Assembly: GCA_019119835.1 (NCBI GenBank)
Contig: DWWE01000095.1
Span: 1 to 62,226 of the forward strand
Source of the DNA: Candidatus Gemmiger stercoravium
GTDB lineage: Bacteria > Bacillota > Clostridia > Oscillospirales > Ruminococcaceae
Length of the DNA stretch: 62,226 nt
Direction: 5' to 3'
Positions 34,094 to 43,340 of the stretch are shown here, piece after piece. Both the position numbers and the translations under genes were made by a program. Each line of letters starts with the position of its first letter. Within the stretch, counting starts at the first letter, position 1. The notes under the pieces were generated by a model, which saw only the letters and a program-made list of their open reading frames with translations, ran no database searches and was not told the DNA's origin.

Positions 34094-35377
34094 ATGCCTA
34101 CCACCAATTTTATTGATACCGCCACCATCTGGCTGCATGCCGGCAAGGGGGGCGACGGGGCCGTCAGCTTCCACCGCGAAAAGTTCGTCGCGGCGGGCGG
34201 GCCGGACGGCGGCGACGGCGGCCGCGGCGGGGACATCCTGTTTGTGGCGGACGACAACCTCTCCACCCTGATGGATTTCCGCTACAAGCGCAAATACACC
34301 GCCGACGCCGGCGAAAACGGCCGCGGCGCCCGCCAGAAGGGCAAGGACGCCGAGGACCTGGTCATCCGGGTGCCCCGGGGCACCGTTCTCAAACAGGCCG
34401 AGACCGGGCTGGTCGTGGCCGACATCTCGGGCGACGAGCCGGTCGTGGTGGCCAGGGGCGGCCGCGGCGGCTGGGGCAACGCACGGTTTGCCACCCCCAC
34501 CCGCCAGATCCCCCGTTTTGCCAAGCCCGGTCTGCCCGGCGAGGACCTGCATGTCACGCTGGAGCTCAAGGTCATTGCCGATGTGGGGCTCATCGGGTTC
34601 CCCAACGTGGGCAAGTCCACCCTGCTCAGCATGATCAGCGCGGCCCGCCCCAAGATCGCCAACTACCACTTCACCACCCTGACCCCGGTGCTGGGCGTCG
34701 TGCGGGTGGCGGAGGAACAGAACTTTGTCTGCGCGGACATCCCCGGCCTTATTGAAGGCGCCGCCGAGGGCGTCGGCCTGGGGCATGACTTCCTGCGCCA
34801 TGTGGAGCGCTGCCGCCTGCTGCTGCATGTGGTGGATGTCTCGGGCAGCGAGGGCCGCGACCCCAAGGCGGACTTTGCCCAGATCAACCACGAACTGGCC
34901 GCCTTCAGCGCCGAGCTGGCCCGCCGGCCCCAGATCGTGCTGGGCAACAAGTGCGACATCGCCGCCCCCGAACAGGTGGAAGCGTTCCGCGCCTTCATCG
35001 AGGAACAGGGTCTGACCTTCCTGCCCATCTCGGCGGCCACCCGCCAGGGCATCGACGGGCTGCCGGCCCTGGTCTACCGGCGTCTGCAGGACCTGCCGCC
35101 CGTCAAGGTCTTTGAGGCCGAGTACGTCCGGCCCGACCCGGCCGCCGCGCCCAAGCGCCCCTTCAGCTGCCGGCGCACCGGCGACCGCGAGTTCACGGTG
35201 GACGCCCCCTGGCTGGAGCGCATCCTGGCCGGCACCAATGTGGAGGATTACGAGAGCCTGCAGTATTTCCAGACCCAGCTGGGGGATTCCGGCATTCTGG
35301 ACGAGCTGGTCCGCCTGGGCGTCCAGGAGGACGACACCATCAAGATCGGGGAGTATGAGTTCGATTATGTCTACTGA
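34094..35377 (+). CDS. obg: GTPase Obg/CgtA
   Basis: A 427-residue GTPase involved in 50S assembly and stress responses. The Gly-rich Obg fold occupies residues 1-157 (LHAGKGGDGAVSFHREKFVA, GGPDGGDGGRGGD). The G domain follows, with GFPNVGKSTL (about 166-175), switch I around NYHFTTLTPVLG, DIPGLIEGAAEGVGLG and NKCD. The C-terminal OCT domain is present (EDYESLQYFQTQLGDSGILD, about 378-397). CTAGGAAGGAGCC gives a strong ribosome site. It overlaps mrnC by 11 bases. Confidence 0.97.
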   Translation: MPTTNFIDTATIWLHAGKGGDGAVSFHREKFVAAGGPDGGDGGRGGDILFVADDNLSTLMDFRYKRKYTADAGENGRGARQKGKDAEDLVIRVPRGTVLKQAETGLVVADISGDEPVVVARGGRGGWGNARFATPTRQIPRFAKPGLPGEDLHVTLELKVIADVGLIGFPNVGKSTLLSMISAARPKIANYHFTTLTPVLGVVRVAEEQNFVCADIPGLIEGAAEGVGLGHDFLRHVERCRLLLHVVDVSGSEGRDPKADFAQINHELAAFSAELARRPQIVLGNKCDIAAPEQVEAFRAFIEEQGLTFLPISAATRQGIDGLPALVYRRLQDLPPVKVFEAEYVRPDPAAAPKRPFSCRRTGDREFTVDAPWLERILAGTNVEDYESLQYFQTQLGDSGILDELVRLGVQEDDTIKIGEYEFDYVY

Positions 35378-35807
35378 TTCACCCGCCATGCTGCCGGTCC
35401 AGCGGCCGGACGTTGATCTGCGGGAAATGTCCCCGCTGGCGCTGGCCTTTGTGGGGGACGCGGTGCTGGAACTGCTGGTCCGGGCCCGGCTGGTGGGCTC
35501 CACCCGGCTGCCCCCCGGGCGCCTGCACGCCGAAGCCACCCGCTATGTCTCGGCCAAGGCCCAGTTCCGGGAACTGAGCGCCCTGGAACCCCTGCTTACC
35601 GAAGCTGAGGCCGCCGTGCTCCGCCGGGGCAAAAACGCCAGCAAGGCCACGGTGGCCAAACACGCCACCGCCCAGGAATACCGCGCTTCCACCGGGCTGG
35701 AATGCCTGTTGGGCTGGCTCTACCTGCAAGGGGAGCTGGACCGGGTGGGCCAGCTGTTTGAGGCGCTGTGGCAGGCGGGGGGGGACCCCGCCCGGGCCGA
35801 AAGCTGA
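35367..35807 (+). CDS. mrnC: Mini-ribonuclease III
   Basis: A 146-residue RNase III-like catalytic domain without the double-stranded-RNA-binding domain, the MrnC type that matures 23S rRNA. The active-site region LALAFVGDAVLELLVRARLV (residues about 23-42) contains the conserved GDAVLE. RGKNASKATVAKHATAQEYR and ASTGLECLLGWLYLQG, with the second acidic site, follow. The ATG at 35367 lies inside the obg end. No strong ribosome site is seen, so coupling to obg is likely. In other Firmicutes mrnC usually sits beside cysS; here it follows obg. Confidence 0.92.
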   Translation: MSTDSPAMLPVQRPDVDLREMSPLALAFVGDAVLELLVRARLVGSTRLPPGRLHAEATRYVSAKAQFRELSALEPLLTEAEAAVLRRGKNASKATVAKHATAQEYRASTGLECLLGWLYLQGELDRVGQLFEALWQAGGDPARAES

Positions 35808-35854
35808 ACACATGTACGGGGCGGGGCCTGCCCCCGCCCGGGGGTAAACAGCCG

Positions 35855-36010
35855 TTACTGCTTGTTCTGGCTGCCGGCGGTCTTGTTCTGGGTGGTGTTG
35901 GCCGCCTTGTTCTGGGTGCCGTTGGCCGCCTTCTTGGCGGTGGTGCGGTTCTGGGTGTTGTTCTGGGCGCTGCGGTTGGTGCCGCTGCAGTCTTTTGCAT
36001 TGCGTGCCAT
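35855..36010 (-). CDS. Tiny Asn/Thr/Gln/Lys-rich protein (51 aa)
   Basis: A 51-residue minus-strand gene. The start is preceded by GAAAGGAGCAGACATC, a strong ribosome binding site. The protein opens MARNAKDCSGTNRSAQNNTQ and then repeats short units of the form NTQNK or GTQNK separated by AAN; there are no aromatic and no long hydrophobic residues. It must be disordered and basic. The composition recalls small DNA- or RNA-coating proteins such as SASP-like or ribosome-associated peptides, but no family is recognised. The single Cys (residue 8) is notable. It lies alone between mrnC and the rRNA methyltransferase, in the opposite direction to both. Confidence 0.7.
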   Translation of the reverse strand: MARNAKDCSGTNRSAQNNTQNRTTAKKAANGTQNKAANTTQNKTAGSQNKQ

Positions 36011-36183
36011 GATGTCTGCTCCTTTCGGTCGCTTTGGTGGGTTGGGGCCGTCCGCCGGTCCCTGCCTGTAGTTTGCCCGCCCGGGGGCGGCTTATACAGC
36101 CCCCGCCGCCCCGCCGCGGAAAAAAACGCCGCGGCCGGGCCTTCGATTCGTCAGCCAAGTCTGCCATAGGAAAGGTGATCGGT

Positions 36184-37557
36184 TTGTCCTGTCTGCCCGC
36201 TGCTTTTGAACAGCGCGAACGTGCGCTGCTGGGCCCGAGGTTTGAAGCCCTCTTTGCCGCCCCCGGCCCGGCCCCGGCCCGGGGGCTGACCGTCAACACG
36301 CTGCGCTGCACCCCCGGGCAGGTGGCCCGGGGCGCCGGCCTGCCGCTGGAACCCTCGCCCTTCTGCGCCCGGGCCTTCCGGCTGACCGACCCGGACCTGC
36401 GCCCGGGCCGCCACCCCTGGCACCACGCCGGAGCCTTCTATGTGCAGGAACCCAGCGCCGCGGCCCCGGCCGCCCTGCTGGGGGTGCGCCCCGGTATGCG
36501 GGTGGCGGACCTGTGCGCCGCGCCCGGCGGCAAGTCCAGCCAGCTGGCGGCGGCGCTGGCCGGCCAGGGGCTGCTGCTGTCCAACGAGTACGACCCGGCC
36601 CGGGCCGAGATCCTGCGCCAGAACCTGGAGCGGATGGGGGTGACCAACGCGGTCATCACCAACGAGGACACCGCCCGCCTGGCCGCCGCCCTGCCGGAAC
36701 TGTTCGACTGCGTGCTGGTGGACGCCCCCTGCTCGGGCGAGGGGATGTTCCGCAAGGAGGCCGCCGCCGTCGCCCAGTACGAGCCGGCGCTGGTGGAACA
36801 CTGTGCGGCGCTGGGGGCGTCCATCCTGGACAACGCCGCCGCCCTGGTCGCCCCCGGGGGCTGGCTGATGCTCTCCACCTGCACCTTTGCCCCCGCCGAG
36901 GATGAAGGCCAGGCGGCGGCCTTCCTGGCCCGCCACCCGGAGTTCGCACAGTGCGACCTGTCCGGCTGCGGCTTCGGCCGCCCCGGCGAGGCCAACCGCG
37001 CCCCCGGCGCCCCGCCGAACTTCGACGCCGCCCGCTGCCGGCGGATCTGGCCGGCCGATGGGGGAGAGGGGCACTTTATGGCGCTGCTGCAGAAACAGGC
37101 GGACACGCCCGGGGCCACCCGCCCCGGCAAGCCTTGGCGCCGGAGCAAGCCGCCCCGGGAATGGCTGGCCTTTGCCGGCGATCTCTTCCCGGCGCTGACC
37201 GACGCGCCCTGCCGCGCTGTGGGCGAACTGTGGATGCTGCTGCCCGAGACCGCCCTGCCCGAGACGAAACTGCACATCCTGCGGGCCGGGGTGCCTGCAG
37301 GCCGGGTGACCAAGGGCCGGTTCGAACCCGCCCACGCGCTGTTCATGGCCTACGGCGCCGACTGCCGGAATCAGGAACGCCTGACCCTGGATGACCCCCG
37401 CACCGCCGCCTGGCTGCGGGGCGAGGAGATCCCGGCCAGCACCGCGGCGCCCGGCTGGTGCGCGGTGCTGGTGGACGGAATGCCCCTGGGCGGGGGCAAG
37501 GTCAGCGGCGGCCGGGTCAAAAACCATTATCCCAAGGCGCTGCGCAACAAAAACTAG
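36184..37557 (+). CDS. RsmF/YebU-type rRNA (cytosine-5-)-methyltransferase; TTG start
   Basis: A 457-residue SAM-dependent RNA m5C methyltransferase of the NOL1/NOP2/Sun family. SAM-binding VADLCAAPGGKSSQLAAALA (residues about 103-122), the PC motif in VLVDAPCSGEGMFRKEA (about 179-195) and the TC motif in LMLSTCTFAPAEDEGQ (about 228-243) give both family cysteines. The C-terminal part, past residue 300, is PUA-like as in RsmF. The TTG at 36184 is chosen because AGGAAAGGTGA lies about eight bases upstream. A longer frame from 36034 runs into the promoter side of the 51-residue gene. An in-frame GTG at 36175 is less well placed. Confidence 0.88.
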   Translation: MSCLPAAFEQRERALLGPRFEALFAAPGPAPARGLTVNTLRCTPGQVARGAGLPLEPSPFCARAFRLTDPDLRPGRHPWHHAGAFYVQEPSAAAPAALLGVRPGMRVADLCAAPGGKSSQLAAALAGQGLLLSNEYDPARAEILRQNLERMGVTNAVITNEDTARLAAALPELFDCVLVDAPCSGEGMFRKEAAAVAQYEPALVEHCAALGASILDNAAALVAPGGWLMLSTCTFAPAEDEGQAAAFLARHPEFAQCDLSGCGFGRPGEANRAPGAPPNFDAARCRRIWPADGGEGHFMALLQKQADTPGATRPGKPWRRSKPPREWLAFAGDLFPALTDAPCRAVGELWMLLPETALPETKLHILRAGVPAGRVTKGRFEPAHALFMAYGADCRNQERLTLDDPRTAAWLRGEEIPASTAAPGWCAVLVDGMPLGGGKVSGGRVKNHYPKALRNKN

Positions 37558-37615
37558 AAATTGCTCCGATATTGCCCGGGCGCCGGATCGCCGGCCCTGC
37601 CGCCCGGGGCGCGGC

Positions 37616-37644
37616 TTGAAATAATCGGCCAAACGTGGTATAAT
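37616..37644 (+). promoter_or_regulatory. Promoter of yebC
   Basis: TTGAAA (37616-37621), a 17-base spacer and a perfect TATAAT (37639-37644), with TGG before it. Confidence 0.8.
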
Positions 37645-37733
37645 AAACCGTTCATGTATAACCGGCGGCGGTTTGGCGGTCTGAACAGGGCCGCCGCCGC
37701 CCACACTATCCATATTGAGGGGGATTCGATTCC

Positions 37734-38471
37734 ATGTCCGGACATAGCAAGTGGAACAACATCAAACGCAAGAAGGAAAAGACGGACGGCGCCCGCGCCA
37801 AGGTCTTCACCAAGATCGGCCGCGAGATCAGCGTGGCCGTGCGGGAAGGCGGCGGCGACCCCAACTCCAACAGCAAGCTGGCCGCCCTCATCAGCAAGGC
37901 CAAGGCCAACAACGTGCCCAACGACAACATCCAGCGCATCATCAAGCGGGCCGAGGGCGGCGACAAGACCGAGTATGAGGCCATGACCTATGAAGGGTAC
38001 GGCCCCGGCGGCATTGCGGTCATGGTGGATACCCTGACCGACAACCGCAACCGCACCGCGGCCAACATGCGCCATTACTTTGACAAGTTCGGCGGCAACC
38101 TGGGCCAGATGGGCTGCGTGGGCTTCCTGTTCACCCAGAAAGGGGTCATCGTTGTGGACCTGGAGGACAAGGACCCCGACGCCGTCATGATGGACGCCCT
38201 GGAAGCCGGCGCCGAGGACTTTGACGCCGGTGAGGACGCCGCCGAGGTCACCACCACCCCCGACAACTTCACCGCCGTCTGCGATGCGCTGAAGGAGAAG
38301 GGGTACGAGTTCCTCTCGGCCGATGTGGCGCAGGTGCCCGCCACCACCACCGCTTTGTCCGACGCCGACCAGATGGCCAACATGGCCAAGCTGCTGGACG
38401 CCCTGGAGGACGATGACGACGTGCAGAACGTCTGGCACAACCTGGAAAACGAGGACGAACTGGACCGATAA
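37734..38471 (+). CDS. yebC: YebC/PmpR family protein
   Basis: A 245-residue member of the YebC (TACO1-related) family. Older work treats it as a DNA-binding regulator; newer work ascribes a role in relieving ribosome stalling. The family start SGHSKWNNIKRKKEKTDGAR is textbook, followed by KIGREISVAVREGGGDPNSN, NVPNDNIQRIIKRAEGG, and EGYGPGGIAVMVDTLTDNRN. The C-terminus is acidic. It has its own promoter and is followed by an imperfect terminator-like hairpin. Confidence 0.95.
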   Translation: MSGHSKWNNIKRKKEKTDGARAKVFTKIGREISVAVREGGGDPNSNSKLAALISKAKANNVPNDNIQRIIKRAEGGDKTEYEAMTYEGYGPGGIAVMVDTLTDNRNRTAANMRHYFDKFGGNLGQMGCVGFLFTQKGVIVVDLEDKDPDAVMMDALEAGAEDFDAGEDAAEVTTTPDNFTAVCDALKEKGYEFLSADVAQVPATTTALSDADQMANMAKLLDALEDDDDVQNVWHNLENEDELDR

Positions 38472-38501
38472 GTTCAAAATAGCCCTGCCCCTGGCAGGCA
38501 G

Positions 38502-38560
38502 GAAAAAGCAGCACACTTGGCCGGCGCAACACCCCAACCCCAGCGTGGTGCTTTTTCTTT
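38502..38560 (+). terminator. Imperfect terminator-like hairpin after yebC
   Basis: GAAAAAGCAGCAC (38502-38514) pairs with GTGGTGCTTTTTC (38545-38557) with one mismatch around a long GC-rich loop. The tail is T-rich (CTTTTTCTTTTG). Confidence 0.55.
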
Positions 38561-38617
38561 TGGGGAAAGGCGCGCCCCGCGCAAAAGCCGCCGATCAGAA
38601 GGGAGCCGTAGTCTACG

Positions 38618-40279
38618 ATGAAGCCGTCCATTGATTTTTGCCCCTATTGTCTGGAACCGCTGGAAGGCGGCTTTCAGCAGAACTGCCCCCACTGCGGCAA
38701 AAGCCTGGCCAACCGCAACCCCGAAGGCGCCCTGCCGCTGGGCACCCAGCTGGGCGGGCGCTACACGGTGGGGGACTACCTCAGTGCCGACGGCGACGGC
38801 CTGGCCTACCGCGGGGTGGAAAATGCAACCAAGCGGTTCGTGCTCATCAAGGAATACTTCCCGGTCACGCTGTGCAACGGCCGCAGCCCGGAAGGCGCCC
38901 TGATGCCCAAGGAGGGCAGGGAAGTGCTCTTCAAGACCAGCCGGATGGACTTCAAGGATCTGTACGATGATCTGTGCCGGCTGACCCCCGCCACCGGCCT
39001 GTCCCAGATCCTGGATGTGCTGGAGGAGAACAACACCGTCTACGCGGTGGAGGAAAGCGAAAAGGGGATGACCCTGACCCATTATCTCACGCTGCGCTCC
39101 CGCAACCTGACCCCCGCCGAGGCCCGCACCCTGCTGCAGCCGGTGATGGAAGGGGTCACGCTGCTGCACAAGGCGGGGCTGATCCACCGGGGCATCTGTC
39201 CGGACAACATCCTGCTGCCCATCGACGGCAGCGCCCGGCTGACCGGCTACGGCACGCTGGCGCTGCGCACCGGCGGCAGCGAGCTGAAAAGCCAGCTCTA
39301 CCCCGGCTATGCAGCGCCGGAGCAGTACTCGGCCTCGGAATTTTCCGGCCGGTACACCGATGTCTACGCCCTGGCCGCCGTGACCTACCGGCTGGTCACC
39401 GGCCAGGTGCCGGTGGCGGCGCCCCAGCGCAAGGTGCGGGACAGCCTGGAAAGCGCCCACAGCCTGGAAAACGGGGTGCCCACCTACTTCTCCCAGGTGC
39501 TGGCCTGCGCCATGCGGCTGGACCCGGCCAAGCGGATGCAGACGGTGCCGGAACTCATGAGCGCCCTCACCGACCCCAGCATCGCCAACGCGATGTTCGA
39601 GCGGGGGGACAACCAGATCTCCACCAAAAAGATCCTGGGCGCCTCGCTGGTGGTCATCTTCGTGCTGGTGGCGCTGCTGCTCTGGAGCCTGACCGGCCGT
39701 CTGTCCGGCGGGGACCGCCCCGGGGCGTCCTCCGCCTCCTCCGAGCCGGCTCCCTCGGCTTCGCCGGCCGCCACCCCGACCGATGAGAACATCTCGATCA
39801 TCCCCGATCTGGTGGGCCGGGACTACGAAACCGAGATCAAGGGCAGTACCCTGTACCAGAACTACCGCATCATGATGACCGAGACCCATTCCTCCACGGT
39901 GGAGGAGGGCAAGGTTATCAGCCAGGAACCCATGGCCGGCACCCTGCAGACCCAGCAGAGCCCCATCATCCAGATCGTCGTGAGCAGCGGCCCGATGCTG
40001 GTGGACATGCCGGACATCATCGGCTTTACCCAGGACAACGCCAGCAAACTGCTGGATGCCGAGGGGATCCAGTACCGCATGGAGATCATGGAAAACGACG
40101 GTTCCTACGCCGAAGGGTGCGTGGCCTACTGCGAACTGGACGGCGAGCCGCTGGCCGCCGGCACGGAGTTGGATGCCGGCACGGCCGTGGTGACCATCTA
40201 TATCGCCGGCGAACGGGACGACAGCCCCCAGGTGGACCCGTCCCTGCTGGCTTCCGGCAGCACCGACACCGGCGAATAA
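38618..40279 (+). CDS. Membrane pseudokinase with N-terminal zinc ribbon and extracellular PASTA domains
   Basis: A 553-residue protein built like a PknB-type receptor kinase but with a dead kinase domain. Residues 8-27 carry CPYC and CPHC, a likely zinc ribbon. The kinase-like domain spans about 45-305. The ATP-lysine is present (VLIKEYFP, K78), but the glycine loop is lost, the HRD catalytic Asp is Gly (HRGICPDN, 180-187), and the DFG position reads TGYG (209-212). YAAPEQY (221-227) keeps the substrate-lobe signature. A membrane helix lies at about 338-358, then a Ser/Pro/Ala linker and two PASTA-like repeats (about 393-535). PASTA domains sense muropeptides or lipid II in the PknB family. 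A signalling or scaffold role is inferred. Confidence 0.87.
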   Translation: MKPSIDFCPYCLEPLEGGFQQNCPHCGKSLANRNPEGALPLGTQLGGRYTVGDYLSADGDGLAYRGVENATKRFVLIKEYFPVTLCNGRSPEGALMPKEGREVLFKTSRMDFKDLYDDLCRLTPATGLSQILDVLEENNTVYAVEESEKGMTLTHYLTLRSRNLTPAEARTLLQPVMEGVTLLHKAGLIHRGICPDNILLPIDGSARLTGYGTLALRTGGSELKSQLYPGYAAPEQYSASEFSGRYTDVYALAAVTYRLVTGQVPVAAPQRKVRDSLESAHSLENGVPTYFSQVLACAMRLDPAKRMQTVPELMSALTDPSIANAMFERGDNQISTKKILGASLVVIFVLVALLLWSLTGRLSGGDRPGASSASSEPAPSASPAATPTDENISIIPDLVGRDYETEIKGSTLYQNYRIMMTETHSSTVEEGKVISQEPMAGTLQTQQSPIIQIVVSSGPMLVDMPDIIGFTQDNASKLLDAEGIQYRMEIMENDGSYAEGCVAYCELDGEPLAAGTELDAGTAVVTIYIAGERDDSPQVDPSLLASGSTDTGE

Positions 40280-40348
40280 GCGGAGCGCCGCAGCCATGAA
40301 ATACAGCACCGACTTGTACAAAAACGATATAACGCCATAGATGAACCG

Positions 40349-40391
40349 ACCCGCAGAGGAAGCCTGAGCAGCTTCCTCTGCGGGTTGGTTT
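40349..40391. terminator. Bidirectional terminator between the pseudokinase gene and cysE
   Basis: A 15-bp stem (40349-40363 with 40371-40385) with loop CTGAGCA, followed by TGGTTTT on the plus strand. The convergent cysE ends 38 bases further on. Confidence 0.78.
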
Positions 40392-40429
40392 TGTGTTTCC
40401 GGGCAGGCGATCCGGCCGCCCGGCCTCTG

Positions 40430-41140
40430 TCATTTTCCGGGGGGCGTTTCGGGGGCTTCCGCCTCCCGCCCACGCACCCGGAACCGGTCGCTTTCGTCCC
40501 GGTCGGGCGGGTATTCCCCCTGCAGCCGGGCTTCCAGCCGGCTCAGCCGGGCCTCCAGCTGGGCGATGCGCTGCTCCTGCAGGTCGGGCAGGTCCTGCTG
40601 GTCCAGGTCGTCGGCCGGGCAGCAGCGCTCCCGGTTGATCCGCACCACCTCGGCGGGCACACCCACGGCGGTGGCGTTGGCGGGGATGTTGTGCAGCACC
40701 ACGCTGCCCGCGCCGATGCGCACATTGTCCCCGATGAACACCGGCCCCAGCACCTTGGCCCCGGCACCGATCAGCACATTGTTGCCAAGGGTCGGGTGGC
40801 GCTTGCCCACATCCTTGCCGGTGCCGCCCAGCGTGACCCCGTGGTAGATCGTGCAGTTGTCGCCCACCTCGGTGGTCTCGCCGAACACGATGCCCATGCC
40901 GTGGTCGATGAACAGCCGCTGGCCGATCCGGGCGCCGGGATGGATCTCGATGCCGGTCAGGTGCCGGGACAGCTGGCTGACGAACCGGGCCAGAAACAGC
41001 AGCCGGTGCCGGTAAAGGAAGTGGGCGATCCGGTGGGTGACCAGCACATGGAACCCCGGATAGAGCAGGATCACCTCCAGCACGTTGCGGGCAGCGGGGT
41101 CCTTGTCCCGTATATTTTTGGCGTCCGCCCAAAGTCCCAT
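40430..41140 (-). CDS. cysE: Serine O-acetyltransferase
   Basis: A 236-residue enzyme making O-acetyl-L-serine, the precursor of cysteine. It has the N-terminal helices typical of EpsC-type serine acetyltransferases ([20 protein letters not shown]), then left-handed beta-helix hexapeptide repeats ([50 protein letters not shown]). The catalytic His lies in FIDHGMGIV and YHGVTLGG. Residues about 185-215 add an acidic heptad segment ([20 protein letters not shown]) that could be a coiled coil. The start at 41140 follows GGAAGGAGACAGGGACC on the minus strand. Confidence 0.94.
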   Translation of the reverse strand: MGLWADAKNIRDKDPAARNVLEVILLYPGFHVLVTHRIAHFLYRHRLLFLARFVSQLSRHLTGIEIHPGARIGQRLFIDHGMGIVFGETTEVGDNCTIYHGVTLGGTGKDVGKRHPTLGNNVLIGAGAKVLGPVFIGDNVRIGAGSVVLHNIPANATAVGVPAEVVRINRERCCPADDLDQQDLPDLQEQRIAQLEARLSRLEARLQGEYPPDRDESDRFRVRGREAEAPETPPGK

Positions 41141-41192
41141 GGTCCCTGTCTCCTTCCGGCTGCCGGCCTTTTGCCGGTTTTTGCTTTCCTCC

Positions 41193-41221
41193 ATTATGCC
41201 ACGTTTGCCGCCGCTTTGCAA
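41193..41221 (-). promoter_or_regulatory. Promoter of cysE
   Basis: On the minus strand, TTGCAA (41221-41216), a 17-base spacer and CATAAT (41198-41193), with TGG before the -10. Confidence 0.65.
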
Positions 41222-41369
41222 CCGCCGGCCGCACCGGGCAAAATGCGGCGGGTCCTCTTCCCCCCGGCGGCAAAATATGTTATAATAAACTGGTATATGG
41301 CCTGGCGGCATGGCCCCGGGCTTTCGCAAGGCACAAACAGGATGGTACGACCAGCAGGGAGGTACCGCT

Positions 41370-43340
41370 ATGACTCGTACAGAAGCACTGGAAGAATACG
41401 TTCACGCGCAGCGGCGCGCACAGCGGGAGTATCGGGAAAAGATTGCCGCGGGGCAGTATCCCTACCTGCCGGTGCTGGACGATATTCTGGAAAAAGCCAA
41501 TGTGGAAAACCAGCTGCCGATCGGCCTGGTGGAAGTGCCGATGGAGCTGCTGGTGGGGACCAAAACGGCGGGGCGCACCGCGGCGTTTGCCGCCAACTTC
41601 ATGCCGCTGCTGGGGGCCAACACCGAGTTCGCCAGCAAGTGGGTCTCGCTCTGCCAGGCCCATGTGGAGGAAGGCATCCGCGACCCGATCCGCTGCTTTG
41701 AATATATGGGCCGCTTTTATGTCCAGGAGGGCAACAAGCGGGTCAGCGTGCTGAAATATTTCCAGGCCGACTCCATCACCGCCAACGTCACCCGGGTCAT
41801 GCCCAAGTACAGCGACAGCCCCGAAGTGCGCCTGTACTATGAATTTGTGGAGTATTACCCGCTGTGCGGCATGTATACCCTCACCTTCACCCAGGAGGGC
41901 AGCTTTGCCCGTCTGCAGAAAGCGCTCGGCAAGGCCCCCGGCGAAAAGTGGACCGAGGATGACCGGGCCGAGATCCTTTCCCTGTACAACTGGGTCAAAA
42001 AAGCCTATTTTGCCCGGGGCGGCGCTTCGATGCGCCCCACCCCCGGGGATGTGCTGCTGCTGCTCGTGCGGTTCTACACCCTGGCCGACCTGAAAAAGCG
42101 TTCCCCGGCCGAGCTGACCAAAGCCCTGGACGCCATCTGGGACGATGTGCTGGCCATCGAAAAGCCGGTCCCGGTCAAGCTCAGCACCAAGCCGGCCGAA
42201 CCGGGCCAGGCCAAGCTCATCGACCGGATCCTGCCGGCGGTCATCCGCCCCGGCGCGGCCCGCAAAAAGATCAAGGTGGCCTTTGTCAACGAGCGCACCC
42301 CCGAGACCAGCACCTGGACCAGCCAGCATGAATTCGGCCGCAGCCAGCTGGACGAGGTGTTCGCCGGCCAGGTGGAGACCAGGGCCTACTACAACGCCGT
42401 CGCCGGGGAAAACGCCGACGAACTGGTGGAGCAGGCCATTGCCGAAGGCGCCGACATCGTCTTCACCACCAGCCCCAAACTGGTGGGCGCCTCGCTGCGG
42501 GCGGCCCTCAAACATCCCGAGTCCCGTATCCTCAACTGCTCGGTGGATATGCCCTACACCAGCATCCGCACCTACTACACCCGCGTGTACGAGGCCAAGT
42601 TCATCAGCGGCGCCATCGCCGGCGCCATGAGCACCGGCAACCGCATCGGCTATGTGGCCGACTATCCCAACTTCGGCACCCCGGCCAACATCAACGCCTT
42701 TGCGCTGGGCGCCCGGATGGTCAACCCCCGGGTCCGGGTGGATCTGCAGTGGACCTGCCTGCCCGGCGAACCCATCAGGAACTTCACGGCCCAGGGCATC
42801 ACGGTGGTGTCCGGGCGGGACACCCCCACCCCCAACCGCCCCTCCCGGGAGTTCGGCATCTTCCAGATCCGCCCCGGCGGTATGCTGGAGGACCTGGCCT
42901 CTCCCTTCTGGCACTGGGGCCAGTTCTATGAAAACGTCGTGCGCAGCGTGCTCAACGGCGCCTGGAGCAAGGACCAGGAAGGCGACGAGCGCCGCGCCGT
43001 GAACTACTGGTGGGGGATGAACAGCGGCGTGATGGACGTGCTGTTCAGCCGGGAACTGCCCCACGATGTCCGCCATCTGGCCAACATTCTGCGCCAGGGC
43101 ATCATCTCCGGTTCCATCGACCCCTTCGCCTGCCACATCATCGCCCGGGACGGCACCCTCATGAACGAGGGGCACCAGGGCTTCACCCCCGAACAGATCC
43201 TGCACATGGACTGGCTGTGCGACGCGGTGGACGGCCACATCCCCGAATATGACGAACTCACCGAGATCGCCAAGCCGATGTACCGGATGCAGGGCATCCA
43301 CCGGGACCGTCTGCCGGTGGAGAAGGAGGCTGATCTATGA
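41370..43340 (+). CDS. Leaderless ParB-like/BMP (PnrA-type) fusion protein
   Basis: A 656-residue protein in two parts. Residues about 45-150 resemble a ParB/Srx-like fold: a strand [12 protein letters not shown], helices, and the GxxR-type box [17 protein letters not shown] followed by ITANVTRV. Residues about 300-640 are a basic membrane protein (BMP/PnrA-type nucleoside-binding) domain: [12 protein letters not shown], the [15 protein letters not shown] strand-helix, [40 protein letters not shown] and [15 protein letters not shown] proteins are normally exported lipoproteins, but this one has no signal peptide or lipobox, so it should be cytosolic. GGGAGG (41357-41362) fixes the start. A TATAAT at 41281-41286 is a likely -10. 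It overlaps the phosphoesterase gene by four bases. Function unknown. Confidence 0.82.
   Translation: MTRTEALEEYVHAQRRAQREYREKIAAGQYPYLPVLDDILEKANVENQLPIGLVEVPMELLVGTKTAGRTAAFAANFMPLLGANTEFASKWVSLCQAHVEEGIRDPIRCFEYMGRFYVQEGNKRVSVLKYFQADSITANVTRVMPKYSDSPEVRLYYEFVEYYPLCGMYTLTFTQEGSFARLQKALGKAPGEKWTEDDRAEILSLYNWVKKAYFARGGASMRPTPGDVLLLLVRFYTLADLKKRSPAELTKALDAIWDDVLAIEKPVPVKLSTKPAEPGQAKLIDRILPAVIRPGAARKKIKVAFVNERTPETSTWTSQHEFGRSQLDEVFAGQVETRAYYNAVAGENADELVEQAIAEGADIVFTTSPKLVGASLRAALKHPESRILNCSVDMPYTSIRTYYTRVYEAKFISGAIAGAMSTGNRIGYVADYPNFGTPANINAFALGARMVNPRVRVDLQWTCLPGEPIRNFTAQGITVVSGRDTPTPNRPSREFGIFQIRPGGMLEDLASPFWHWGQFYENVVRSVLNGAWSKDQEGDERRAVNYWWGMNSGVMDVLFSRELPHDVRHLANILRQGIISGSIDPFACHIIARDGTLMNEGHQGFTPEQILHMDWLCDAVDGHIPEYDELTEIAKPMYRMQGIHRDRLPVEKEADL

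Noticed and set aside
41280-43301. A 673-codon minus-strand frame opposite the ParB/BMP fusion
   Set aside because: The fusion gene has recognisable domains, a ribosome site and coupling to its neighbour. The antisense frame has none of these.
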